DNA of 64,000 nt, from contig CBDBBY010000001.1 in NCBI GenBank assembly GCA_965203215.1, positions 3,038,001 to 3,102,000 on the forward strand. The letters are read 5' to 3'. This document shows, one piece after another, positions 29,592 to 37,864 of this stretch; positions within the stretch are counted from its first letter, which is position 1, and each line of letters opens with the position of its first letter. The notes below the pieces were generated by a model that had not been told where the DNA came from, did no database searches, and saw only the letters and a program-made list of their open reading frames with translations. The translations under genes were made by a program, and so were the position numbers. This DNA comes from CBDBBY01 sp965203215 (GTDB taxonomy: Bacteria; Pseudomonadota; Alphaproteobacteria; Rhodobacterales; Rhodobacteraceae).

Positions 29592-30308
29592 ATGCGCCCC
29601 TCAGGCAGAAAGCTCGACGAAATGCGGAGCATTGCGATCGAGCCGGACGTTCTCAAGCATGCTGAAGGCTCTTGCCTGGTGGTTTGCGGCGAAACCAGAG
29701 TCATCTGCGCGGCCTCCGTGATGCCGAACTTGCCGCCGTTCCGGAAAAATACCGGGCTGGGCTGGATCACGGCCGAATACGCGATGCTGCCGCGCGCGAC
29801 CGCATCCCGAACCCGCAGAGAAGCGGCCACCGGGCGGCAAACCGGGAGAACGCAGGAAATCCAGCGCTTGATCGGACGGTCTCTCAGAGCGTCGGTGGAT
29901 CTCGCGGCGCTGGGCGAAATCCAGATCCTCGTCGACTGCGATGTGGTCAATGCGGACGGGGGAACGCGGTGCGCGTCCGTGACCGGCGGATGGGTCGCGC
30001 TTCGCCGCGCGGTCAATGCGTTGATGAAGTCGGGCAAGGTCAAAAGAGACCCATTTTTGGATCACGTCGCGGCGGTCTCCTGCGGCGTGTATTGCGGACA
30101 ATCCGTACTCGACATGGATTATGCCGAGGATTTCGATGCGGAGACGGATGCCAATTTCGTCCTCACCGGGAGCGGCCGTCTGGTTGAAGTCCAATGCACC
30201 GCTGAATCGGAACCGTTTACCGAGCAAACGTTGAACGAGCTTATCGGCCTCGCTCGCAAGGGCGTTGAGCAGCTCGTGACCATCCAGCGCGACGTCGCCA
30301 GAAGCTGA
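29592..30308 (+). CDS. rph: ribonuclease PH
   Basis: The 238-residue enzyme is the phosphorolytic 3'-5' exoribonuclease that trims tRNA 3' ends. It shows RPSGRKLDEMR, the phosphate-binding RTGRTQEIQRLIGRSLRA region near residue 85, and DCDVVNADGGTRCASVTGG near residue 115, all in normal order and length. AAGGAA lies about 6 bases before the ATG. It begins a three-gene run with rdgB and hemW, divergent from hrcA, an arrangement common in alphaproteobacteria. Confidence 0.97.
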   Translation: MRPSGRKLDEMRSIAIEPDVLKHAEGSCLVVCGETRVICAASVMPNLPPFRKNTGLGWITAEYAMLPRATASRTRREAATGRQTGRTQEIQRLIGRSLRASVDLAALGEIQILVDCDVVNADGGTRCASVTGGWVALRRAVNALMKSGKVKRDPFLDHVAAVSCGVYCGQSVLDMDYAEDFDAETDANFVLTGSGRLVEVQCTAESEPFTEQTLNELIGLARKGVEQLVTIQRDVARS

Positions 30309-30309
30309 A

Positions 30310-30921
30310 TTGCGCAAGCTTGTCGAGCCGGACCTCGTTCTCGCGACCCTGAGCCAAGGGAAACTCGAAGAGTTTTCCGCACTGCTTGCCGGGTGCGGAG
30401 TGCGCGTTTCAGGCGTCGCCCAATTCGGGCTGCGCTTGCCCGAAGAAACTGAGAGCACGTTCGAGGGCAACGCAGGCTTGAAAGCCCGTTTCGCGGCGCA
30501 CGAGACGGGATTGCCTGCGCTTTCCGACGACAGCGGGCTCGAAGTCGAAGCGCTCGGCGGCAAGCCGGGCGTACGCACGGCGGAGTGGGCGGAAATCGAC
30601 GGCAAGCGGGACTTCCCGGCGGCGATGGCCGAGGTTCATCGCCTGATTGAAGCGTCCGGCGAACTCGAGCCTTGGGCGGCAAGATTCCGCACCGCGATTT
30701 GCATCGCTTGGCCGGACGGCGAAGAGGCTGTGTTCACCGGCGCCGTGCTTGGCCGGGTCGTCTGGCCGATGCGCGGGACGTCGGGATTCGGATACGATCC
30801 GATGTTCACGCCGGAAGGCGAACAACGAACATTCGCCGAAATGGCGCCCGACGAGAAGAACAGGCTCAGCCATCGCTCACGCGCGATCCAGAAATTCATG
30901 GCGGCCTGCCTTGGTGAGTGA
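30310..30921 (+). CDS. rdgB: XTP/dITP diphosphatase (RdgB/HAM1 family)
   Basis: The 203-residue enzyme hydrolyses non-canonical purine nucleoside triphosphates so that they are not built into nucleic acids. It contains LATLSQGKLEEF, TFEGNAGLKARFAA, PALSDDSGLEVEALGG, SGFGYDPMFTPEG and KNRLSHRSRA, the full set of HAM1 motifs. The start appears to be a TTG one base after the rph stop, which gives the family N-terminus. Its 3' end overlaps hemW by eight bases. Confidence 0.95.
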   Translation: MRKLVEPDLVLATLSQGKLEEFSALLAGCGVRVSGVAQFGLRLPEETESTFEGNAGLKARFAAHETGLPALSDDSGLEVEALGGKPGVRTAEWAEIDGKRDFPAAMAEVHRLIEASGELEPWAARFRTAICIAWPDGEEAVFTGAVLGRVVWPMRGTSGFGYDPMFTPEGEQRTFAEMAPDEKNRLSHRSRAIQKFMAACLGE

Positions 30922-32071
30922 ATCGCCGCCGTTTTTGGGGATATATGTGCATTGGCCGTACTGCCAATCGAAATGCCCTTATTGCGACTTCAACGCGCAT
31001 GCCTCGGCGGATTTCGATGATCGCGCATGGTTGAATGCCTACCTGCGGCAGCTTGACAGCTATTTCGAGGAAACAAGCGACCGGACATGCGCCTCCGTCT
31101 ACTTCGGAGGCGGAACGCCCAGCCTCATGGCCCCGCAGACCGTCGGCGGGATTTTGGACCGGATTGATTCGGCTTGGGGATTTGAAGACGGCCATGAAGT
31201 GACATTGGAGGCCAACCCTTCGTCTTCCGACGCAGAAAATTTCAGCAGCTTCAGATCCGCCGGCGTCAACAGGATATCAATCGGCGTCCAATCGTTGCGT
31301 GACGACGAGCTCCGGCGGCTGGGACGTCTCCATACTGCCTCGGAAGCTCGATTTGCGTTCGACGCAGCGTCTTCGGCTTTCGAGAGAACGAGCTTTGATC
31401 TGATCTACGGAAGGCCGCACCAAAGTTTGGACGACTGGATCAGTGAGCTTGAGGAGGCGCTGGCATGGGGATCTGAACATCTTTCCCTCTATCAGTTGAC
31501 CATAGAACCCGGCACGCCTTTCGGAGCCAGGCAAAGGGCGGGCCGCCTTCCCGGACTTCCCGACGACGATCAGGCTGCGGACATGTTCGCCGCCAACCGG
31601 GAAATCTGCGGAAGATCCGGCTATGCCCAGTACGAAATATCGAATTTCGCAAAACCCTGCTCGGAGTCGCGCCACAACCTGCTGTACTGGCGATACCGGG
31701 AATTTCTCGGCGTCGGCCCCGGAGCGCACGGGCGCTTCGCCACAAACGGGCAAATGGCCGCGACGGAAACGCATCTTTCGCCGGACATTTGGCTGAGCGC
31801 GGTTGCCGAACGCGGAACCGGCGAAAGCATGCGGACATTGATTTCGGATTCCGAGCAGGCGAAAGAATATCTGCTGATGTCTTTCAGGCTCGCCGAAGGT
31901 GTCGATACGCGTCGCTATGCGCATATGAACGGTTCGGAACTGGACGGCGAAACAATCGAGCATCTCGCGGCTGAAGGGCTTGTCGAAATCTCGGAAGGCT
32001 TTCTTCGCGCGACCGATAGAGGCCGGCTGCTGCTGAACGCAATTCTGACCGAGCTTGTCCGTCCAATTTGA
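30914..32071 (+). CDS. hemW: radical SAM heme chaperone HemW (oxygen-independent coproporphyrinogen oxidase-like)
   Basis: The 385-residue protein has the radical-SAM cluster motif CQSKCPYC (CxxxCxxC) within GIYVHWPYCQSKCPYCDFN, then VYFGGGTPSLM, ISIGVQSLRDDELRRLGR and the C-terminal HemW domain. HemW-type proteins bind heme and lack the extra N-terminal residues of true HemN; the short N-terminus here favours HemW. The start is a GTG inside the end of rdgB; a TTG one codon earlier is an alternative. Third gene of the rph-rdgB-hemW unit. Confidence 0.93.
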   Translation: MSESPPFLGIYVHWPYCQSKCPYCDFNAHASADFDDRAWLNAYLRQLDSYFEETSDRTCASVYFGGGTPSLMAPQTVGGILDRIDSAWGFEDGHEVTLEANPSSSDAENFSSFRSAGVNRISIGVQSLRDDELRRLGRLHTASEARFAFDAASSAFERTSFDLIYGRPHQSLDDWISELEEALAWGSEHLSLYQLTIEPGTPFGARQRAGRLPGLPDDDQAADMFAANREICGRSGYAQYEISNFAKPCSESRHNLLYWRYREFLGVGPGAHGRFATNGQMAATETHLSPDIWLSAVAERGTGESMRTLISDSEQAKEYLLMSFRLAEGVDTRRYAHMNGSELDGETIEHLAAEGLVEISEGFLRATDRGRLLLNAILTELVRPI

Positions 32072-32266
32072 TTTGCGAACGCTTGAATCGATGCGAACCG
32101 AATCCGCAGGAACTCCTGTTCGCGCGCGACCAAGGATATCCGAGAGCCGACGGAGGATGCAGCGTTTCGCAATCGGCAATGCAGCCGCGAATGCGGGCGA
32201 TGCCATATCGGGTGTCGTCGCGGCGAAACCCCGACCATCCAATGAAACACGCCTGAGGAGAAGAAA

Positions 32267-32635
32267 ATGAGGGTCATGGTGATCGTCAAAGCTACGAAGG
32301 ACAGCGAAACCGGCGCGCTGCCTTCGAAAGAGCTCTTCATCGAAATGAGCGAATTCAACGAGGAGCTTGCCGATGCCGGGATCCTTTTGGCCGGCGACGG
32401 CTTGAAGCCTTCTTCCAAAGGAAAGCGGGTGTATTTTGACGGGTCGGATAGGACGGTCGTCGACGGTCCGTTCGAAAATGTCGGCGAACTGGCGGCCGGC
32501 TACTGGCTGTGGCAAGTCAAGGACATGGACGAAGCCGTTGAATGGATCCGTCGCTGCCCGAATCCGATGCCCGGTTCCAGTTGGGTCGAACTTCGCGAAG
32601 TCTACGAGCCCGCTGACTTCGCTGAGGCAATGTAA
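32267..32635 (+). CDS. YciI/YCII-family (DGPF-domain) protein
   Basis: The 122-residue protein belongs to the YCII-related family: MRVMVIVKATKDSE at the start, ILLAGDGLKPSSKG in the middle, and the VVDGPFENVGELAAGYW signature. Members are small dimeric ferredoxin-like-fold proteins of mostly unknown role; some act as dehydrochlorinase-like enzymes and many occur with sigma factors. A strong GAGGAGAAG lies just before the ATG. No obvious functional partner is adjacent. Confidence 0.88.
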   Translation: MRVMVIVKATKDSETGALPSKELFIEMSEFNEELADAGILLAGDGLKPSSKGKRVYFDGSDRTVVDGPFENVGELAAGYWLWQVKDMDEAVEWIRRCPNPMPGSSWVELREVYEPADFAEAM

Positions 32636-33258
32636 CCCCAGTACTTCTCAGAGCACTTGATGGACCGCCGGCGTCGGTCGTCAGTCGAGCCGGGGTTCCG
32701 GCGAACCCTCGCCGAGGGCTGGAGCCCCCATCGAACTCGGCGATGATCGGCGAGTTCCGCCACTTCCGGCGGAGGGGCGGCTGATCGGGAGCAACCTAAC
32801 CATCCCAGTGCCTTCGAGTACCAGGGGGGGCCAGCGCCCCGACCGACGGCCGCGGCTACGCCCAGCTAGGTGTCCGCGCCATTGAGCGCCAGTACTGGGA
32901 TTGGCGAACGCCGCGGTCGGCCTTTTTCTACAACGGAGGAATGGAAAGCTCTTTTCCGTGATTGACGGGCGACTGCCCGCGGCCTGGTCTCGGTCGCCTT
33001 CGGCTGTTCAAACTTGTCTAGCTTTCCGCCAGCATAGTAGTGTTGAATCAACATCGGCCGGATTTGAAGGCCGACGGAGCGAAACAGGACCTCAGACAAG
33101 GCGCGAGTATTCGGATGAGATTTGAAACAATGCCCTTTTTGATCGCGGCCTGCAAGCCGTGAAGACCTTTGCCGTTCTTCTGTAAGCGAAGATTTCGAGG
33201 CGGGGCCCGCCCGAATTCGGAAGGATGCGCGCCCGACAATCGGCAGTCATGCGTCAAT
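32636..33258. other. 620-base intergenic region with several inverted repeats
   Basis: No gene recognised. Several stems are possible: GAACTCG/CGAGTTC around 32734-32757, CCGCC/GGCGG just after it, and G+C-rich repeats near 32815-32870. A TTTTT tract follows GCCGCGGTCGGCC near 32925. It could encode a structured RNA or hold remnants; it lacks the conserved sequences of RNase P RNA, tmRNA or SRP RNA. Confidence 0.35.
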
Positions 33259-34215
33259 TTGCTGACGAGGGGGGTTTTGACGCCTCTCGCGGTTGCGGCT
33301 GCCGCCGGTTCCGCTTGCGCCCTTTCGCTTGATGAGTTGGAGCTGCCTTGGGAGTTTGACAAAACCTTTGAAGAATCCCGACCTTCTTCGACATACGGCG
33401 TCCCGACCGGACCTTACGGACAAGGCGCTGTTCCGAAGCAATTCATCGATGGAAGCATCGAGCGCGCCGTTCTTCGAATCAGGGGCGGCATCTCGACACT
33501 CGAATTGGTTGCCGAACTGTCCGGGTTTTTCGCAAGCCAAGGCTTCTCCGAAATCTATAGCTGCCAGACGAAAAACTGCGGCGGTTTCGATTTCCTCTCG
33601 GGAATGGATGTCGCGGCGACGCCGGAAATGCATGTCGACCTTGGCGATTTTAGATTCTTGTCAGTTTCCCGCAATCTCGATTCGCAAGTTGAAATCGTCG
33701 AGCTGCTAGCAAGCCGAGGCGCTTTGAACGGATTCGCCCAGATTACCGCCGCTACCGAAGTCGGCCACTTCGACGGAACGGTGGCAAATCCGAACAAGGC
33801 CGAAAATCAGCCTCGTCCGGCGCCAAGTACATTCTCGGCACCACTTGCGCAGTCGATTGAAGAAAACGGCCATGTCGTTCTGGAAGGCTTGTCGTTTCTG
33901 TCTGGAGCTTCGAACCTCGAAAACATCGGCTTCCCGGAATTGGTAGAGCTTGCGGCATTCCTGAACGAACGACCCGATGCGGTGGTCGCTCTCGTCGGAC
34001 ACACGGATGCGATCGGCCCGCTGGACTCGAACATCAACCTGTCCTTGCAACGCGCGCGATCCGTCCGAAACAAGCTTGTCGAAACGCATGGCGTTCAATC
34101 AAGGCAGGTGACCGTGCAAGGCGTCGGCTATTTGGCGCCGCGAGCAACGAATGAAACCGAGGCGGGCAGGATGCTCAACAGAAGGGTCGAAGTCGTATTG
34201 ATGCCGAAACAATAA
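33259..34215 (+). CDS. OmpA-family outer-membrane/periplasmic protein
   Basis: The C-terminal domain (about the last 120 residues) is a peptidoglycan-binding OmpA domain: VALVGHTDAIGPLDSNINLS, QRARSVRNKLVETHG, VQGVGYLAPRATNETEAGR, NRRVEVVLMP. The N-terminal part has a signal-peptide-like stretch (LTPLAVAAAAGSACALS) followed by an unrecognised domain with one possible disulphide pair (YSCQTKNCGG). Start choice is uncertain: a TTG at 33259 gives a proper signal peptide, while a TTG at 33169 adds 30 residues of charged sequence. It probably anchors to the cell wall. No operon partner is evident. Confidence 0.8.
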   Translation: MLTRGVLTPLAVAAAAGSACALSLDELELPWEFDKTFEESRPSSTYGVPTGPYGQGAVPKQFIDGSIERAVLRIRGGISTLELVAELSGFFASQGFSEIYSCQTKNCGGFDFLSGMDVAATPEMHVDLGDFRFLSVSRNLDSQVEIVELLASRGALNGFAQITAATEVGHFDGTVANPNKAENQPRPAPSTFSAPLAQSIEENGHVVLEGLSFLSGASNLENIGFPELVELAAFLNERPDAVVALVGHTDAIGPLDSNINLSLQRARSVRNKLVETHGVQSRQVTVQGVGYLAPRATNETEAGRMLNRRVEVVLMPKQ

Positions 34216-34233
34216 GACTTCGGTAGGCAGGAT

Positions 34234-34866
34234 TCATGCTCGGCCCGGTTCGCGCGGCCGCTGATCAAGCATTTCGACTCGCGCCAATCGACCCGCGCCG
34301 TCGACGCTGAAGAAGTCCGGCATGTCCCAGTCGGGATCTGCTCCCGCGAAGAGATCCAGGAAGGCAATCGCCCTGGACGGATCGATCGTCAGATTCTCCC
34401 TGAAACTCCACCAAGTCCGCAGGTCGCAAGGGATCGGCTGCGACGGAGACTCGTCTTCGAAATCCTGGGCAAGAACCAATCCGCGCAATCGGAGGCAAAA
34501 GGAAACATACAGATACCCTTCGGGCCAGAATTCGGCAGGCGGATTCGCTAGGGTGCCGCTGTCGCTTCGCAGCGCGGTCGCGGGAGCGGCCTCGAACAGC
34601 GACCGAAGCATCAGCCCTGCTGCGTATCCGACGAACGGCTGCCGCTCTTCCTCGCAATCCGGTTTTTGAACTTCAAAAGACCGGAGCCATGAAGCGAACG
34701 CAGCCGCCAGCTTCGAATCGTCGACGCTGTATCCGATTCCGGTTTCAGCGGTCGTCATGGCGACCTGCTCTCTGAATGAATTCGCGAACCACCGGAGTCG
34801 CTGAATCGATTTGCGGACAGGAAGTTGACTGTCGGATTCGGGCGGTTCGGTCATTCGGATCGGCAT
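34234..34866 (-). CDS. hypothetical protein, second gene of a two-gene unit
   Basis: A 210-residue soluble protein with no motif I recognise. It has a helical N-terminal half (SIQRLRWFANSFREQV) and a tryptophan- and aromatic-rich centre (EFWPEGYLYVSFCLRLRG, TWWSFREN). Its ATG directly follows the stop codon of the upstream gene, so they are almost certainly co-translated. An ATG four codons in is an alternative start. It is convergent with the OmpA-family gene. Base composition and codon use look like the core genes, which argues for a real gene. Confidence 0.65.
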   Translation of the reverse strand: MPIRMTEPPESDSQLPVRKSIQRLRWFANSFREQVAMTTAETGIGYSVDDSKLAAAFASWLRSFEVQKPDCEEERQPFVGYAAGLMLRSLFEAAPATALRSDSGTLANPPAEFWPEGYLYVSFCLRLRGLVLAQDFEDESPSQPIPCDLRTWWSFRENLTIDPSRAIAFLDLFAGADPDWDMPDFFSVDGAGRLARVEMLDQRPREPGRA

Positions 34867-35565
34867 TCAGATGTGCGAGCGCAGTCTCGCGAGTTCCGCG
34901 GCAAGCCCGTCCGCCGTCGACAGCTTGGACGTGAGATCATCTCCGAATGCGTGCGTCAAAGCGAAAGAGAACTCGAGAATCCGATCCTCCTCGTCCGGAG
35001 AGGCGGGTCTATCCGCGAGCAGCCATAGAGCGATGGCGAGGAGCGCCAAGCCGGCGCGCTTCGTTTCCGACTCCGACGATACCGGCGTGCCGGGCATCCG
35101 TCCGATCGCGCGGTCTTTCCGAAGCGACGCGATGATTTGAGCCGCGCGCATCTCGCCAGTCGGATCTTCACTCCTGTTCGATTGGAATCGAGCAACGGCA
35201 TGGGTGGCGACGGTTTCGCTGATCAGCAGCCGATTCCGCGCCGGATCGCCGTGCAGGCACCTGTCCCACCCGTAGCCGAGAGCACGAACGAATGCGGACG
35301 CTGCGCCGGAGGTTGTTTCGTCCCCGACAAGGAACCGAGATGCCGCATTGATTTCATGCCGGCCGATCCGGTCGGACAATATTGATCTGCCCGACGCTTC
35401 GGCCGCTTCCAGCGCCGACCGGAAAACAGTTCTCAGCGGTCGAGGCACAATCCTGGAGGCCGGTTCAAGCATTTCCTCGGTTGCGTCGGCCGCCGTTTTC
35501 GCTCCGCGCAAAAGATCCCTCAGAGGGGGCGGCATAGTTCCGACGAAGCGCATTCGATCCTGCAT
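34867..35565 (-). CDS. hypothetical protein, first gene of a two-gene unit
   Basis: A 232-residue, helix-rich, alanine-rich protein with no recognised domain. Notable stretches are MPPPLRDLLRGAKTAADATEEM near the start, RALGYGWDRCLHGDP in the middle and one hydrophobic stretch (AGLALLAIALWLLA) that could be a single buried helix or membrane segment. I take ATG 35565, which has GGCGAGAAG upstream; a GTG at 35586 is possible. The stop abuts the next gene's start. The pair may form a complex, but nothing in the sequence reveals the function. Confidence 0.65.
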   Translation of the reverse strand: MQDRMRFVGTMPPPLRDLLRGAKTAADATEEMLEPASRIVPRPLRTVFRSALEAAEASGRSILSDRIGRHEINAASRFLVGDETTSGAASAFVRALGYGWDRCLHGDPARNRLLISETVATHAVARFQSNRSEDPTGEMRAAQIIASLRKDRAIGRMPGTPVSSESETKRAGLALLAIALWLLADRPASPDEEDRILEFSFALTHAFGDDLTSKLSTADGLAAELARLRSHI

Positions 35566-35815
35566 TGGGGTCTTCTCGCCTACCACCGCCGCATCCGGAC
35601 CGCATGCGGCATGCGGACAAACCTTATTCCTTGAGCGAATTCAGTCAAGCATTCGATGCGCCGCTGCTGTCGGCCGCCGCGCACTGCCTGCGGGAGCAAC
35701 CCGATTCAATGGCCGCGCGGGGTTGCGGCGAAACTCCCGGCGCGAACGCAAGCGTCCAAGGCTTCGGCAAGGAGGCTGGTTGCCGTGTTTCTGAATCGCT
35801 CGGCATGCCCCAAGC

Positions 35816-37492
35816 TCACACGAGCTTGGCTTTGGGATTCATCGCTCCGGCGTCGCCTTGCCGTTCTCCCCGCACTTTGGGCAGCAAGATGAACTCCCAA
35901 GGGCTCGGAAAATCCCGGACCGGAACCTCGATCACAGTCGGACCGGCGGATTTCATCGACTGCCTGATGCAGCGCCTCAGATCTTCCGGCGTCCGGGCCC
36001 GCAATCCCCGAGCTCCGAAACTTGCGGCAAGCTTGACGAAATCCGGGCTTGTCAGGTCCGAAGCGATCACTCGGCCTCCGTAGAAGTCCTTCTGCAGCAT
36101 TCGAACATTTCCGTAGGCGTTGTCGTTGAACACGATCGCGGTGAGGGGGATTTCGTAGTGAACCGCCGTCGCCAGCTCTCCGATCGCGAACAGCGCGCCG
36201 CCGTCGCCGGAAATCGACACGACAGGGACGTCGCGCCTCGCATGCGCCGCTCCGAGCGCCGTCGGGAGGCCGAAACCGAGCGTTCCCTGGTAGCCGGTCG
36301 AGATGTATGTCCTCGGCTTGTAAACAGGCAGCGCGAGCCGCGCTGCGAATCCGGTCTGCGTTACCTCCTCGACGAATATCCCGTCCGCCGGAAGCTCCGA
36401 CCGGATAGCTTCGAGCCACGCGACCTGCGGGGCAAGGCGGTCTGCGATCCTGGCTGCGGATTTTGAACTGGCCCGCTCGACCTCCGCGCGCCATCGACTC
36501 CGGTTTCGAGGGCGACGCTCGACTGCTTCGACCAATGGCCCAAGAACGTCTCCGAGGTCTGCGCACATTCCCACTTCCGGTTTGGTTATTTTGCCCAGTT
36601 CGGACGGATCGATGTCAATGTGCACGATCTTCAATTCGTCGTCCGTTCCCCAGTTCAGCTGAGGAGTTTTCAGTCTCGTCCCGATGGCGAGCAGCAAGTC
36701 GACCGAGTTCCACAAGCCGTGCGCGGCATGGGTGGAGATGCTGAGCGGATTTTCCGAGCTGATCACGCCATGTCCCATGCAAAAGCTTGTCACGGGAGCC
36801 GAAAGGGCTTCCGCAAGACGGGCGACTTCCGGGCCGAACGATTGGCATCCTCCGCCCGCGTAGATCATGGGACGCTCCGAGTTCGCGAGCAATCCGATGC
36901 ATTTGTCGAGATCAACGCTCGATATTGCGCTGGGCGCCGGGTTGTCCGGAACCGTTTCTTCCGGATCGGCTTCGACCGGCGATTTCCAGATGTCGGAAGG
37001 AATTTCCAACCCTACGGGCCTGGGTCTCCCGCTGCCAAGAGCAGCGAAGGCGTTCCTCAGCGCTTTCGGGGCACCTGCGCCGCTATCGATCATTTGCGAT
37101 TGCTTGGTCAGCGTCGACAGCGTTCTGGACTGCTCCGGAATTTCATGCAGCAGGCCGTATCCTCGGCCGATCCCCGCGGTAGGGAGATGGCCGACAAGCG
37201 CCAGCAGCGGCGCATTCACGCTGAATGCAGTCACGAGCGCAGCGGACGCGTTCAACAAGCCCGGTCCCGGAACGATGCAAAACGCCTGCTGCCGTCCGGT
37301 CGCCATCGCCGCGCCCAAGGCCATGTAGGCCGCGCCCTGCTCGTGCCGCGCCGAAATGGGAATCAACGCGTCAGGCCGGCGGTACAATGCGTCGAAGAAA
37401 TCGTCGTTCTGGAAACCGGGCAGGCAATAAATGTCTTTGATTCCATTGAGAATCAGCGAGTCCGCAACAAGATCCGCTACTGTCCCGGCCAT
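35816..37492 (-). CDS. thiamine-diphosphate-dependent enzyme of the acetolactate synthase/benzoylformate decarboxylase family
   Basis: The 558-residue protein has all three domains of the family. The N-terminal domain opens with VADLVADSLILNGIKDIYCLPG and carries the activating glutamate in ISARHEQGAAYMA. A central domain includes MIYAGGGCQSFG. The C-terminal domain has the ThDP motif SISGDGGALFAIGEL to NDNAYGN. ATG 37492 is preceded by GAGG. It has no small regulatory subunit beside it, so a catabolic decarboxylase or carboligase is more likely than biosynthetic acetolactate synthase. A degenerate copy of its 5' part lies at 40.06-40.48 kb. Confidence 0.83.
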   Translation of the reverse strand: MAGTVADLVADSLILNGIKDIYCLPGFQNDDFFDALYRRPDALIPISARHEQGAAYMALGAAMATGRQQAFCIVPGPGLLNASAALVTAFSVNAPLLALVGHLPTAGIGRGYGLLHEIPEQSRTLSTLTKQSQMIDSGAGAPKALRNAFAALGSGRPRPVGLEIPSDIWKSPVEADPEETVPDNPAPSAISSVDLDKCIGLLANSERPMIYAGGGCQSFGPEVARLAEALSAPVTSFCMGHGVISSENPLSISTHAAHGLWNSVDLLLAIGTRLKTPQLNWGTDDELKIVHIDIDPSELGKITKPEVGMCADLGDVLGPLVEAVERRPRNRSRWRAEVERASSKSAARIADRLAPQVAWLEAIRSELPADGIFVEEVTQTGFAARLALPVYKPRTYISTGYQGTLGFGLPTALGAAHARRDVPVVSISGDGGALFAIGELATAVHYEIPLTAIVFNDNAYGNVRMLQKDFYGGRVIASDLTSPDFVKLAASFGARGLRARTPEDLRRCIRQSMKSAGPTVIEVPVRDFPSPWEFILLPKVRGERQGDAGAMNPKAKLV

Positions 37493-37864
37493 GCTAAGTT
37501 CCTCGATTCGCTGGAGGCGAGTCATTCGACTCGAATTCGAATGCCAATTACGAGCAATCTCGAAAATGCACAATCATGCCCAGAAGTGCCGCGCGGGTGC
37601 GAAACGATCCATGGCTGCGCAGGATCCGGATATATGTCCGACCCGCCGGTCTGCCCTGAAGTCATGATCAATGGAAAGGGAAATATCCGTCGATCACGCT
37701 GCGCATAGGCGGATTGCGGCAATATTTCTGCTGACTATAATGTTTGAAGGATTAGCGGCGCATGAAGACAACTGAGAGCCGCTTCGGCCGAATCTGGATA
37801 CACAGAATATCCGGCACTCTTCTGGAAAAAATACCGGCATGTGCTATCGATGATGGAATAATGT

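Noticed and set aside
35816..37492. ThDP enzyme as the missing sulfoacetaldehyde acetyltransferase (Xsc) for the sulfonate operon
   Set aside because: It lies 25 kb away, has no phosphotransacetylase neighbour, and its N-terminal and active-site stretches follow the general decarboxylase/acetolactate-synthase pattern.
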